Assembly: GCF_030813505.1 (NCBI RefSeq)
Contig: NZ_JAUSUE010000014.1
From: Pectinatus haikarae
Lineage (GTDB): Bacteria; Bacillota; Negativicutes; Selenomonadales; Selenomonadaceae
DNA: 64,000 bases
Direction: 5' to 3' (one strand)
Of the stretch, positions 26,114 to 34,210 are shown one piece after another. Both the position numbers and the translations under genes were made by a program. Position 1 is the stretch's first letter. The number at the start of each line of letters is the position of its first letter. The notes beneath the pieces are model-generated. The model had not been told where the DNA came from and searched no databases. It saw nothing but the letters and a program-made list of their open reading frames with translations.

Positions 26114-26142
26114 ATAATAACATCTTTTATAGCTGTTGTAAA
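26114..26142 (-). promoter_or_regulatory. Promoter of moaC-MOSC-mogA
   Basis: Read on the minus strand, TTTACA (26142-26137) and TATTAT (26119-26114) are 17 bases apart, about 40 bases before the moaC start. The spacer does not carry the purine-type TGTCTCAAAAT box. Confidence 0.6.
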
Positions 26143-26290
26143 TTTCAGCAGAAAAAATTCTGTGATTTTTTATGACCGGCATAAAAAATATCTATTGGGA
26201 TGGATAAAAAAACGCATATATTTCTGATGCCTGTGGCTGATATAGGTTTCTCATGAGCAGAGCACTGTTTACGAAATTCGGCGCTGTATG

Positions 26291-27682
26291 TCAGCGTAAT
26301 GCCGGAGGGGCGGGGTCGTGATGAAGCATTTTTTCTATCCATACTACAATGATAAATGTTACACAGCTTACTATCGAACCAAAAATAATGGCCATTATGC
26401 CATATGGTTCATTTATATACTGCCAGTATAATCCGGCCACGGTACCAAGGATGATCGACCAGATTCCGGCATAAGGAGTGGCTCCCTTCCAGTTCAGACC
26501 AAGTATGAATGCGGCGAATGGTCCTGTTGACCGCATAGTGAAAGCAAAAACGAGCATCGGTATTATTTGTTTGCTGTACATGGAAACAGCAATAGCTATT
26601 ATACCAAAGATAAAAACTGTAATTTTACTGAATTTGACGATTTCTTTGTCTGTCATATTCTTGTGCACATATTGCTGCCAGATGTCTTTGGTAAATACTG
26701 TAGCCGCACCCAGAAGATCTCCCGAACCGGCTGATAATGTTGCGGAGATGACAGCCGCCATCACTAAACCGGCTATTAAGGAAGGCGTAAGATGAATGGA
26801 AACCGTTGCTATGGCATCATTGGGATTTATCTGAGGATACACGGCCAGTGCGACTAATCCTAAAATTGCCGGAACAAAAGAATATAACGCCATGAGGGCA
26901 CCGCATAATACAGAGCCCCATACAGCTGTTTTTTCATTTTTAGCTGCATAATATCGCTGCACTGCTTCCTGTCCGGTAGAAAAAGTCATAAAATACATAA
27001 TCACAAGCCCGATGATAGTTTTCCAGCCTACTTTTGTAAAGCCCAGCTGTTCGGGTGGCAGCTGACTGACTATATGTGTCCAGCCGCCTGCATTATGTAT
27101 TGCGAATGGAACAGCAAGTGCAAAACCGATAATCAATACAAAAAAATGGATGATATCCGTCAGCGTGACGCTCCACATACCGCCTACAGTTGTATACAGA
27201 ACCAGAATGATGCCGGAAATTAAAATGCCTGTATTTTGGGAAAGTCCTGTCAAAACACTGATAATTGTTGCAGATGCAGTGATCTGTACTCCGGCTAAAG
27301 CCAGGTTAGCGAAAAGTGAAAGCAACGAAGTGATTATATAACTGGGCCTCCCAAATCTGCGGCCTATGATTTCGGGCATTGTTGTAGCCATCGCTCTTCT
27401 TAATTTCGGAGCGATAAAAGAAACAAGTATAATCCCTAATCCAGCTGCTGTTACATACCATCCAGCTGAAAGCCCCCAGCTGCCATAAGCTTTGGCGGCA
27501 ACACCTACAGTGCTTCCTCCGCCTATTTCTGTGGCAGCTAAAGTTCCGGCTGTCATCAGCAAACCTATTCTTCTTCCTGCCAGTAGGTAATCAGCACTGC
27601 TGCTCACCTTGGACTGGCTGTAGATCCCGATGGCCAGATTGGCTATCATGTAAAAAATAAAAATACCCCATATAATTTCCAT
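26291..27682 (-). CDS. Sodium:solute symporter family transporter
   Basis: A 463-residue SSS-family symporter with about 13 membrane helices. The family core is visible: an N-terminal SADYLLAGRRIGLLMTAGTLAATEIGGGS, GGMWSVTLTDIIHFFVL, and QEAVQRYYAAKNEKTA, which is the sodium-symporter signature region. The substrate is not evident from sequence. Its promoter box and leader attenuator match those of ygeX and the purine permease, so it is probably a purine-pathway transporter, for example of a purine, ureide or related compound (inference). GGGGAG lies before the ATG. Confidence 0.88.
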   Translation of the reverse strand: MEIIWGIFIFYMIANLAIGIYSQSKVSSSADYLLAGRRIGLLMTAGTLAATEIGGGSTVGVAAKAYGSWGLSAGWYVTAAGLGIILVSFIAPKLRRAMATTMPEIIGRRFGRPSYIITSLLSLFANLALAGVQITASATIISVLTGLSQNTGILISGIILVLYTTVGGMWSVTLTDIIHFFVLIIGFALAVPFAIHNAGGWTHIVSQLPPEQLGFTKVGWKTIIGLVIMYFMTFSTGQEAVQRYYAAKNEKTAVWGSVLCGALMALYSFVPAILGLVALAVYPQINPNDAIATVSIHLTPSLIAGLVMAAVISATLSAGSGDLLGAATVFTKDIWQQYVHKNMTDKEIVKFSKITVFIFGIIAIAVSMYSKQIIPMLVFAFTMRSTGPFAAFILGLNWKGATPYAGIWSIILGTVAGLYWQYINEPYGIMAIIFGSIVSCVTFIIVVWIEKMLHHDPAPPALR

Positions 27683-27718
27683 ATTTACTCCCCTTTAAGT
27701 CAAAATGTCACCAAAATT

Positions 27719-27767
27719 AAAAAAATGCCATAACTGAAATGCAAATTTCAGTTATGGCATCATTGCC
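27719..27767 (-). terminator. Leader attenuator of the symporter gene
   Basis: On the minus strand the mini-hairpin GGC-AATGAT-GCC (27767-27756) overlaps a perfect 16-bp terminator stem, ATGCCATAACTGAAAT and its complement (27760-27745 / 27740-27725, loop of four bases), followed by seven T. The terminator lies about 37 bases before the symporter ATG. Confidence 0.8.
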
Positions 27768-27794
27768 AATTATTAAATTTTGGGGCTTTTTCAT

Positions 27795-27838
27795 ATTATA
27801 TCATTTTGAGACAAAAATCAAGACATTTTTCTCAAAAT
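27795..27838 (-). promoter_or_regulatory. Symporter promoter with inverted operator boxes
   Basis: On the minus strand a TATAAT (27800-27795) has a TCTTGA-like -35 (27823-27818) at 17 bases. The spacer includes TGTCTCAAAATGA. The nine bases ATTTTGAGA (27803-27811) and TCTCAAAAT (27830-27838) form a perfect inverted repeat spaced by 18 bases, bracketing the -35. Confidence 0.72.
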
Positions 27839-27913
27839 TAAAAAACATAATGACATAAAATGATTAATACATATATTTTTTTAGCTGTCAATTTATAGAT
27901 GATTATTTTGTGT

Positions 27914-28107
27914 TATACTTTTCATAACATAAATAGTTCCGTTAGAAAAATTTTGTGGCTTGCCTGCAATTGATTGGTTATTTATGTAAAGCGAACGGGT
28001 CTGAAACATTCCCCCAAAATTTTTGAAGTATTTCTTAATATATTTATGCCATGGAAATTGCAGCTATTTTAGTCAACAGCTCAACCTGCTGCGGCAGCCA
28101 GTTTTTG
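27914..28107 (+). ncRNA. Candidate structured RNA upstream of nfo (unidentified)
   Basis: An extended -10 (TG-T-TATACT, 27911-27919) precedes a stretch that can fold into a long rod. CATAAATA (27928-27935) pairs with TATTTATG (28041-28048). Inside it, AAAAATTTTGTGG (27946-27958) pairs with CCCCAAAATTTTT (28012-28024) with one mismatch, and a GCCTG/CGGGT helix lies further in. A CTGCTGCGGCAGCCAG hairpin with five T near 28086-28106 could end it, giving about 180 bases. The rod with a central unpaired zone resembles 6S RNA in outline, but I could not match its conserved bases. It could also be an nfo leader. Confidence 0.35.
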
Positions 28108-28148
28108 TTATATAATACTGATGAACAGAAATTAAAAGAGGTTATATA

Positions 28149-29003
28149 ATGCTCAATATCGGAAATCATATTTCGTCGGCCGGCGGTTTTTCTGCTATGG
28201 GGAAGGAAGCCATTTCTCTTGATGCCAATGTGTTTGCTTTTTTTACACGCAATCCGCGCGGAGGAAGAGCAAAGAAAATAGATCAGGACGACATTGATAA
28301 ATTTAATGCTTTTTGCACAGAGAATAATATGGGAAAATTGATAGCACATGCGCCTTATACACTCAATGCCTGCTCCAATAAAGAAGACCTGCGTTTATTT
28401 GCCAAAGAAACAATGCTTGATGATCTGAAAAGAATGGAATATATTCCCGGAAATTATTATAATTTTCATCCTGGAAGTCATGTCGGCCAGGGAGTGGAAG
28501 AAGGAATAGGGCAAATTGCCGAATGTCTGAATGCTGTTTTAACACCACAGCAGAATACTATAATTCTCCTTGAGACAATGGCGGGAAAGGGAACGGAGAT
28601 AGGCAGCAGCTTTGAGCAGCTGAAATCAATTATAGATAAGGTGGAATTTAAGGACAACGTTGGCATTTGTCTGGACACCTGCCATATTTTTGATGCAGGT
28701 TATGACATAGTGAATAATTTAGACAATGTTATCAGGGACTTCGATGACATTATCGGCTTAGAAAAGCTTAAGGCGGTGCATTTGAATGATAGTAAAAATC
28801 CCATGGGGTCACACAAAGATCGCCATGAAAAAATAGGAAAAGGGTATATAGGCTTGGATACTTTTGTTAAAGTTATAAACCATCCTGAATTGCGCAAACT
28901 GCCGTTTATTCTGGAGACACCCAACGATCATGACGGATATGCCGCAGAGATAAAATTGCTTAGAGATCGCTTTCTGCCGGAGAATTTCCCTGCAGAAAAA
29001 TAG
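28149..29003 (+). CDS. nfo: Endonuclease IV (AP endonuclease)
   Basis: This 284-residue enzyme cleaves DNA at abasic sites in base excision repair. Metal-binding and family motifs are complete: NIGNHISSAGG at the N-terminus, LIAHAPYTLNAC, NFHPGSHVGQG, ILLETMAGKGTEIG, CLDTCHIFDAGYD, HLNDSKNPMGSHKDRHEKIGKG and the C-terminal LETPNDH. A TATAAT at 28111-28116 lies about 35 bases upstream, and AAAGAGG precedes the ATG. Confidence 0.96.
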   Translation: MLNIGNHISSAGGFSAMGKEAISLDANVFAFFTRNPRGGRAKKIDQDDIDKFNAFCTENNMGKLIAHAPYTLNACSNKEDLRLFAKETMLDDLKRMEYIPGNYYNFHPGSHVGQGVEEGIGQIAECLNAVLTPQQNTIILLETMAGKGTEIGSSFEQLKSIIDKVEFKDNVGICLDTCHIFDAGYDIVNNLDNVIRDFDDIIGLEKLKAVHLNDSKNPMGSHKDRHEKIGKGYIGLDTFVKVINHPELRKLPFILETPNDHDGYAAEIKLLRDRFLPENFPAEK

Positions 29004-29069
29004 AATTATAAGATAAATTGTGTTAATATTACATGTGTTTGGTCAACGATGAGGAAAGGGTGATCATAT

Positions 29070-29621
29070 ATGATCAGAGATTTTGACGGGAAAAAACCTG
29101 TTATTGACGGTAAGGCTTATGTTTTTCAAGAAGGATGTGTAGTGGGCATGGTAGAGATGGCTGAATACAGCAGTGTCTGGTTCAATGCCACCGTGCGAGG
29201 CGATATAGCACCTGTAAAAATAGGCCGATATACTAATATTCAAGATAATGCTGTACTTCATGTTGCTGATGATCTGCCTTGTGTTTTGGGGGATTTTGTT
29301 ACGGTGGGACACAGTGCTGTACTGCATGCATGTACAGTTGAAAATAACTGCCTTATCGGCATGAGTGCTACAGTGCTTGATGGCTCGGTCATAGGGGAGG
29401 GATCTATCGTAGGTGCGGGAGCGCTCGTCACCAAAAATACGATAGTGCCTCCTCATTCACTTGTTCTCGGCGTACCGGCAAAAATCGTGAAAACACTTGA
29501 TGAAAAGGCATTTGCCAGGATACATTCTCAGGCTGTAAAATATAAAACAGCGTGGACGGAAGGCTATGGTATTTTACCGGATGCCGATGGTGAGAAATAT
29601 AATGGAGAAAAGATAATATAA
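29070..29621 (+). CDS. Gamma-carbonic anhydrase family hexapeptide protein
   Basis: A 183-residue left-handed beta-helix protein of the gamma-carbonic anhydrase/YrdA group. Zinc ligands fit HVADD (His near 69) and GHSAVLHAC (His near 86 and 91), and the hexapeptide repeats run from about residue 40 to 150. Many relatives have unproven activity, so the enzymatic role is not certain. It has its own ribosome binding site (GAGGAAAGGGTG) and terminator and stands alone between nfo and the metallophosphoesterase. Confidence 0.88.
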   Translation: MIRDFDGKKPVIDGKAYVFQEGCVVGMVEMAEYSSVWFNATVRGDIAPVKIGRYTNIQDNAVLHVADDLPCVLGDFVTVGHSAVLHACTVENNCLIGMSATVLDGSVIGEGSIVGAGALVTKNTIVPPHSLVLGVPAKIVKTLDEKAFARIHSQAVKYKTAWTEGYGILPDADGEKYNGEKII

Positions 29622-29657
29622 AAAATTACGCCGGTTTTTACCGGCGTAATTTTTTAT
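29621..29657 (+). terminator. Terminator after the carbonic anhydrase-like gene
   Basis: AAAAATTACGCCGGT (29621-29635) and ACCGGCGTAATTTTT (29640-29654) form a strong hairpin with a T-tract. The A-tract on the other side means it could also work in reverse. Confidence 0.88.
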
Positions 29658-29778
29658 ATATGAACCGCAGACAAATAATGCGATTATTTTTATCTATGGT
29701 ATAATTTCCTATAGTGCTTTATTTATTATCCGGTAGCATTTTTTACAATTGTATTTTTTAGGGAGACTATGACTAAGT

Positions 29779-30879
29779 ATGAAAAAACGTTCAGCTTTTT
29801 TTATTTTTATTTGTCTTGTCGGAATGGGCATCGGTATCGGACAGTGGTTCATATATAATGAAATGCTGCCGAATATTTTTGATACATGGACGATTATATT
29901 TTTTGTATTATTGCCTGTCATTTTTACTTTACCAAATATAATAAAGAATCAACTTCCCTTTGCTTTAGCTAAGCTGCTTTCTGTTGTTGGCGGGTATTGG
30001 CTTATCTTTTTTTATTATTCCATATATTTGATGCTGATTTACTTTCTTTTATACGTAATAGTGTACATTTTTGGCCTGAATGAATACTGGCAGGTGATTT
30101 CGGCAAAAATTATAATGGCGGGATTGCTGCTCATTATATGCCTTATTATAAAAGGAACGTGGAATGTGTTTCATCCTGTCTGCCGAAGGGTCGTTGTAAA
30201 AACTGATAAACCGCTCAAACGCGATTATTCAATCGTCTTTGTCAGTGACATCCATTTGGGGACAATAATCGGCAAATCTTTTTCGCAAAAACTGGCAGCG
30301 CAGATAAATGCCCAAGTTTCCGATATGGTCCTTTTTGGCGGAGATATCATCGACGGAAATCTTGAGTTTGTCATAAGGGATAATAGCAGCAGTCCTTTTA
30401 AAAAAATTACGGCAACTCTTGGCAAATATGCTGTGTATGGCAATCATGATTATTTGGGGGGCAGTCTGGTGAAGGAACAATCATTGTTAAAGTCCGCTGA
30501 TATAAGATTTCTAAAAAATGAATCAGTTGTTTTGGATGATTGTCTCAAAATTACCGGTCTTGATGATTATATATACCATCCCACGCCCATACCGCCTGTA
30601 CAGGAGGATAATCTCTTTCAAATATTAATGGAACATGAACCGTATCAAATTGAAGCTGCTTCTGCGGCCAAATATGATTTGTATCTGGCAGGACATACAC
30701 ATGCGGGGCAGTTTTATCCGGACAGATTAGTAACCAGAAGAATATATGCCTTAGACTATGGTACAAAATTATTTGATAAAATGACTGCTGTTGTCTCTAA
30801 TGGCTATGGTTTTTGGGGCACGCCGGTGAGACTTGGGCCGCCTCCTGAAATAGTTTTAATAAAAATAGAGAAGATATAG
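29779..30879 (+). CDS. Membrane-anchored metallophosphoesterase
   Basis: This 366-residue protein has about four N-terminal membrane helices (residues 5-125) followed by a calcineurin-type phosphoesterase domain. The metal motifs are all present: SDIHLG (about 154), GGDIIDG, GNHDYLGG and GHTHAGQFYP. The layout matches YkuE/YaeI-like enzymes, some of which act on lipid-linked substrates such as UDP-diacylglucosamine; the substrate here is not known. The active site would face the cytoplasm or periplasm depending on helix count. Confidence 0.85.
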   Translation: MKKRSAFFIFICLVGMGIGIGQWFIYNEMLPNIFDTWTIIFFVLLPVIFTLPNIIKNQLPFALAKLLSVVGGYWLIFFYYSIYLMLIYFLLYVIVYIFGLNEYWQVISAKIIMAGLLLIICLIIKGTWNVFHPVCRRVVVKTDKPLKRDYSIVFVSDIHLGTIIGKSFSQKLAAQINAQVSDMVLFGGDIIDGNLEFVIRDNSSSPFKKITATLGKYAVYGNHDYLGGSLVKEQSLLKSADIRFLKNESVVLDDCLKITGLDDYIYHPTPIPPVQEDNLFQILMEHEPYQIEAASAAKYDLYLAGHTHAGQFYPDRLVTRRIYALDYGTKLFDKMTAVVSNGYGFWGTPVRLGPPPEIVLIKIEKI

Positions 30880-30987
30880 GATCGACAAATACAGAATGGA
30901 GAATCTGATGACTTTGCTCTAAGGTTTACAATATGATAAGATGTATCCTGTACGAAGAAACATTTTATCAGAGAGGTGTTCAATTTA

Positions 30988-32340
30988 ATGATCCGCAGCA
31001 AACTTTCACTGTCTTCATACCTATTTGTTGGTTCAATGTTGTTTGGTTTATTTTTTGGCGCAGGAAATTTGATTTTTCCTGTACATATGGGACAGGAAGC
31101 CGGTACCAATATTCTGCCGACTATTATCGGTTTTTTACTGACTGGTGTGGGGCTTCCTTTTCTGGGGCTACTGGCACTTGGTGTATCAGGCAGTGCTAAC
31201 CTATACGAATTGGCGGGACGCATTCATCCTTTTTATGCTCTTTTGCTCACGGTAGCGCTCAACTTGACTATCGGACCTGTCTTTGCTTTACCCAGAACTG
31301 GTTCAGTGTCATACGAGATCGGCTTGGCACCTTATATAGCAGCGAATCATCAGGCAATCGCACTGTTTATTTTTACGCTACTGTTTTTCTCGGCAGCGCT
31401 GATCTTGTCATTGCGGCCCAGCAAAATATTGTTGTGGGTAGGGAAAATACTCAATCCTTTGTTTTTGATATTTCTGGCAATACTTATTATCATTGCTTTT
31501 TGTAATCCTATGGGCAACGGTGCTATCCCACCTGCTCAGGCTGGCTTTGCTTCTGCACCATTTTTTCGTGGTTTTACCGAAGGCTATAATACCATGGATG
31601 CACTGGCATCATTAGTATTTGGGGTTATCGTCATAGATACTCTGCATGGGCTTGGGCTCTCCCAGCCAAAAGAAATAGCCGTCGGTGCGTTGAAGGCGGG
31701 AATAATCACATTGATACTTATGAGTATCCTTTACAGCTGTCTTTCCTATATAGGTGTTTTCAGCGCCAACCAATTTCCCGTATCAGATAATGGCGGTATC
31801 GCACTGGCACAGATAGCCGATTATTATTTGGGAACAGCAGGGGACATATTGCTTGCTGTAATAGTTACTCTGGCTTGTTTAAAAACAGCTATCGGACTCA
31901 TAACTGCCTGTTCTGACATATTTTGCACTATGTTCCCCGATTCGGTCTCCTATAGAAAATACGTGTTTATATTTACAATAATATCTTTTATTATCAGCAA
32001 TATTGGTCTTACTGAAATAATTAATCTAGCCGTTCCTGTTTTAATGTTTTTATATCCTTTATGTATAACCTTAATATTGCTGTCACTTTTGTCTCCGCTT
32101 TTTGGACACAGGCAGTCCGTATATGTGTGTACAACAATATTTACTGTTTTTGCAGCATTTGGTGATGTCTTGAATAGTGCACCGGCAGTGGTGAAAAATA
32201 TTGATGTAATCCAGTCTGTAATACACTTCTATTATTCTTTTCTACCATTCTTTGATATCGGTATGGGCTGGGCTGTTCCGGCAGCTGCCGGCTTTGTCCT
32301 TGGCTGCCTGTCCGTAATTTATAGTTTTATCAGGAAGTGA
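30988..32340 (+). CDS. brnQ: Branched-chain amino acid:cation symporter
   Basis: A 450-residue LIVCS-family carrier with about 12 membrane helices. The N-terminus (SSYLFVGSMLFGLFFGAGNLIFPVHMGQEAG) and NLTIGPVFALPRTGSVSYEIG are characteristic of BrnQ. It imports leucine, isoleucine or valine with sodium or protons. The ATG at 30988 is preferred over the GTG at 30976 because GAGAGGTG lies nine bases before it. A strong terminator follows and is shared with the convergent HD-GYP gene. Confidence 0.93.
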   Translation: MIRSKLSLSSYLFVGSMLFGLFFGAGNLIFPVHMGQEAGTNILPTIIGFLLTGVGLPFLGLLALGVSGSANLYELAGRIHPFYALLLTVALNLTIGPVFALPRTGSVSYEIGLAPYIAANHQAIALFIFTLLFFSAALILSLRPSKILLWVGKILNPLFLIFLAILIIIAFCNPMGNGAIPPAQAGFASAPFFRGFTEGYNTMDALASLVFGVIVIDTLHGLGLSQPKEIAVGALKAGIITLILMSILYSCLSYIGVFSANQFPVSDNGGIALAQIADYYLGTAGDILLAVIVTLACLKTAIGLITACSDIFCTMFPDSVSYRKYVFIFTIISFIISNIGLTEIINLAVPVLMFLYPLCITLILLSLLSPLFGHRQSVYVCTTIFTVFAAFGDVLNSAPAVVKNIDVIQSVIHFYYSFLPFFDIGMGWAVPAAAGFVLGCLSVIYSFIRK

Positions 32341-32393
32341 AGAGACATTTTCTAGTTTTGTATTTCAACAAGCTGCAGTCTCCGCAAATACAC

Positions 32394-32431
32394 AACACCC
32401 TCATATAGTTTCTGTATATGAGGGTGTTTGT
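32394..32431. terminator. Bidirectional terminator between brnQ and the HD-GYP gene
   Basis: AACACCCTCATATA (32394-32407) pairs with TATATGAGGGTGTT (32415-32428). It lies 54 bases after brnQ and about 45 bases after the end of the convergent HD-GYP gene. Short TTTGTGT and ACACAA tracts flank it, so termination is likely both ways but the T-tracts are modest. Confidence 0.7.
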
Positions 32432-32475
32432 GTATTTATTGCAGCCTTTTAAATTCGTTTTACGGACCGGATGCA

Positions 32476-33618
32476 TTATTTTGTTGTTTCATCGTTATCA
32501 ATAAGGCTGGCAGGATCTATCTGCATCAATTTGATCAGATTCAACGCTTCATAATCATCATAGACATATTCAATAACGCAGCTGTCATTTTGCGACATAT
32601 CAACTAAAATAGGATCTTTGAGCACATTACCGCGTGTATTGGTGAAAAGATATATAACAGGCGTCAGCACTTTACCAAAAGAAGATTCCTTCACTATAGC
32701 GGAACCTAAATTAGTTTTTAAAATTGTGCCGTTGGGATAAAGCGCTATATGATCAAAAAATTTTCGCAGTATATTTGTGTCGAACTGACCAGGAGAATGA
32801 GATGCCATAATATTATATGCAATATGTGACTTATAAGCCTTTTTATACGAACGTACGCTCGTAAGGGCGTCATAAACATCTGCTATAGCGACTATTTTTG
32901 CGAATAAGTGGATCTGATTGCCGTGCAGCTTGTAAGGATAACCTGTACCATTGACTTTTTCGTGATGCTGACCGGCAATATTAATTATGTTGGTATTAAA
33001 ACAGGAAGCATCACGTAATTTTTGCACGGAGAATATAGGATGCTTTTTTATAAACTCGAATTCATCCTGCGTGAGAGCAGTTTGTTTATTAAGAATTTCT
33101 ACCGGAATGGCTATTTTGCCTATATCATGCAGGATAGCGCCAAGGGTCAGATCTTCCATATCCCTATGAGGCAAAGCAAGTAATGAACCGATCAAAGCCG
33201 ACAATATTGCTACATTGACAGAATGCACTAATGTATAGCCGTCATGTGAGCGGATGTCGTTTAATTGGACAAGAGTGCGCTTATTGGCAGAAACTTCTCT
33301 TATTATTGATAAGATGGAGCGCTGAAGTTTATCGACCAGAAGAACACCCTTTTTTTCTAATTGCTCCATAGTATTGGAAAGATTTTTTATAGCGGCAGCA
33401 CGCGTTGCCTCGCATACAATATCCTGTGAAATAGTGAAATTTGAATAAGTGTTTGTTGACACCACAGCAATCTCTTTGATACCGGCCTGTTTCAGCTTGA
33501 ATATATAAAATTCACTGAGTTTTGTGCCGCGGCGCAATAGAAAAAGACCATTATCATCGAAGACACTTTGACAAATTGTCATCCCTGGGCGCAATCTTTC
33601 CACAGGTAATATAATCAT
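32476..33618 (-). CDS. HD-GYP domain protein (probable c-di-GMP phosphodiesterase)
   Basis: The 380-residue protein has an N-terminal region of about 120 residues (opening VERLRPGMTICQSVFDDNG, as in many HD-GYP proteins) and a complete HD-GYP domain. It shows HSVNVA, the HD pair in ILHDIGKIAIP (about 163), HHEKVNGTGYP (the GYP signature, about 218-228) and ADVYDALTS. No receiver or PAS domain is present, so the signal input is unclear. It would degrade cyclic di-GMP in the cytoplasm. A TATACT-like -10 is visible near 33647-33652 on the minus strand, without a convincing -35. Confidence 0.9.
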   Translation of the reverse strand: MIILPVERLRPGMTICQSVFDDNGLFLLRRGTKLSEFYIFKLKQAGIKEIAVVSTNTYSNFTISQDIVCEATRAAAIKNLSNTMEQLEKKGVLLVDKLQRSILSIIREVSANKRTLVQLNDIRSHDGYTLVHSVNVAILSALIGSLLALPHRDMEDLTLGAILHDIGKIAIPVEILNKQTALTQDEFEFIKKHPIFSVQKLRDASCFNTNIINIAGQHHEKVNGTGYPYKLHGNQIHLFAKIVAIADVYDALTSVRSYKKAYKSHIAYNIMASHSPGQFDTNILRKFFDHIALYPNGTILKTNLGSAIVKESSFGKVLTPVIYLFTNTRGNVLKDPILVDMSQNDSCVIEYVYDDYEALNLIKLMQIDPASLIDNDETTK

Positions 33619-33735
33619 AACATATCGTCACCTTGCAATTTAGTTAGTATAAAAAATGTTTCATCCGTGAATTGCACTCACAAGAAATGGCCCGATAAGC
33701 TGCGCTCTGATGTTAGTACAGAAAATATCCGTATG

Positions 33736-34209
33736 TTATTTTAAAGGAAATCTTTTTATGCCGTATTGTCTGAGATATTTTACAGATTTGGGCGGATTTA
33801 GCACTTCAGCATAAGTAATGGCACGCAATATTGTTTTGCTGTCTATATCCATCTGCGCTGACGTTATTGAAGTGCTGTTATCCTGCATGGGGGGCAGTAC
33901 TTGTCGAAGTGGTATACTAGTAGAATTTCTCTGAAGCATGGTCGAAGAAAACAGAGGGGGAACCTCAATTTCTTTGGCTGCTGCAGGTGCTGGGGAAGAA
34001 TTCTGCCGTTCAGCAGGAGCAGGGGGCGCTGCAGTGTGAGGGTGCTTCATCATATGGTCAAGTGTAATTTTACCGGCAGAAGAATTCTTTTCTGATTGGG
34101 GATTCTTGATAGGAGGCAAGCGACGCTTCGAAGAAGTAGTTTTTTTCTTTTTGCCCATGCTGGAGACTACCCAAAAAACGATCGCAGCAATTATAATAAG
34201 TGTATTCAT
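33736..34209 (-). CDS. Small membrane-anchored protein of unknown function in the floA operon
   Basis: I do not recognise this 157-residue protein. One N-terminal membrane helix (residues 2-17, LIIIAAIVFWVVSS) is followed by a lysine-rich cytoplasmic start (GKKKK), a long Pro/Ala/Ser-rich low-complexity linker, and a folded-looking end (residues 120-157: ILRAITYAEVLNPPKSVKYLRQYGIKRF). Its ATG is one base after the floA stop, so it is the last gene of nfeD-floA-orf and may tether something to the FloA microdomain (inference). Confidence 0.7.
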   Translation of the reverse strand: MNTLIIIAAIVFWVVSSMGKKKKTTSSKRRLPPIKNPQSEKNSSAGKITLDHMMKHPHTAAPPAPAERQNSSPAPAAAKEIEVPPLFSSTMLQRNSTSIPLRQVLPPMQDNSTSITSAQMDIDSKTILRAITYAEVLNPPKSVKYLRQYGIKRFPLK

Positions 34210-34210
34210 T

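Noticed and set aside
30543..30556. TGTCTCAAAATTA sequence similar to the purine promoter box
   Set aside because: It lies inside the metallophosphoesterase coding frame (Cys-Leu-Lys-Ile) with no promoter around it, so I treat it as chance.
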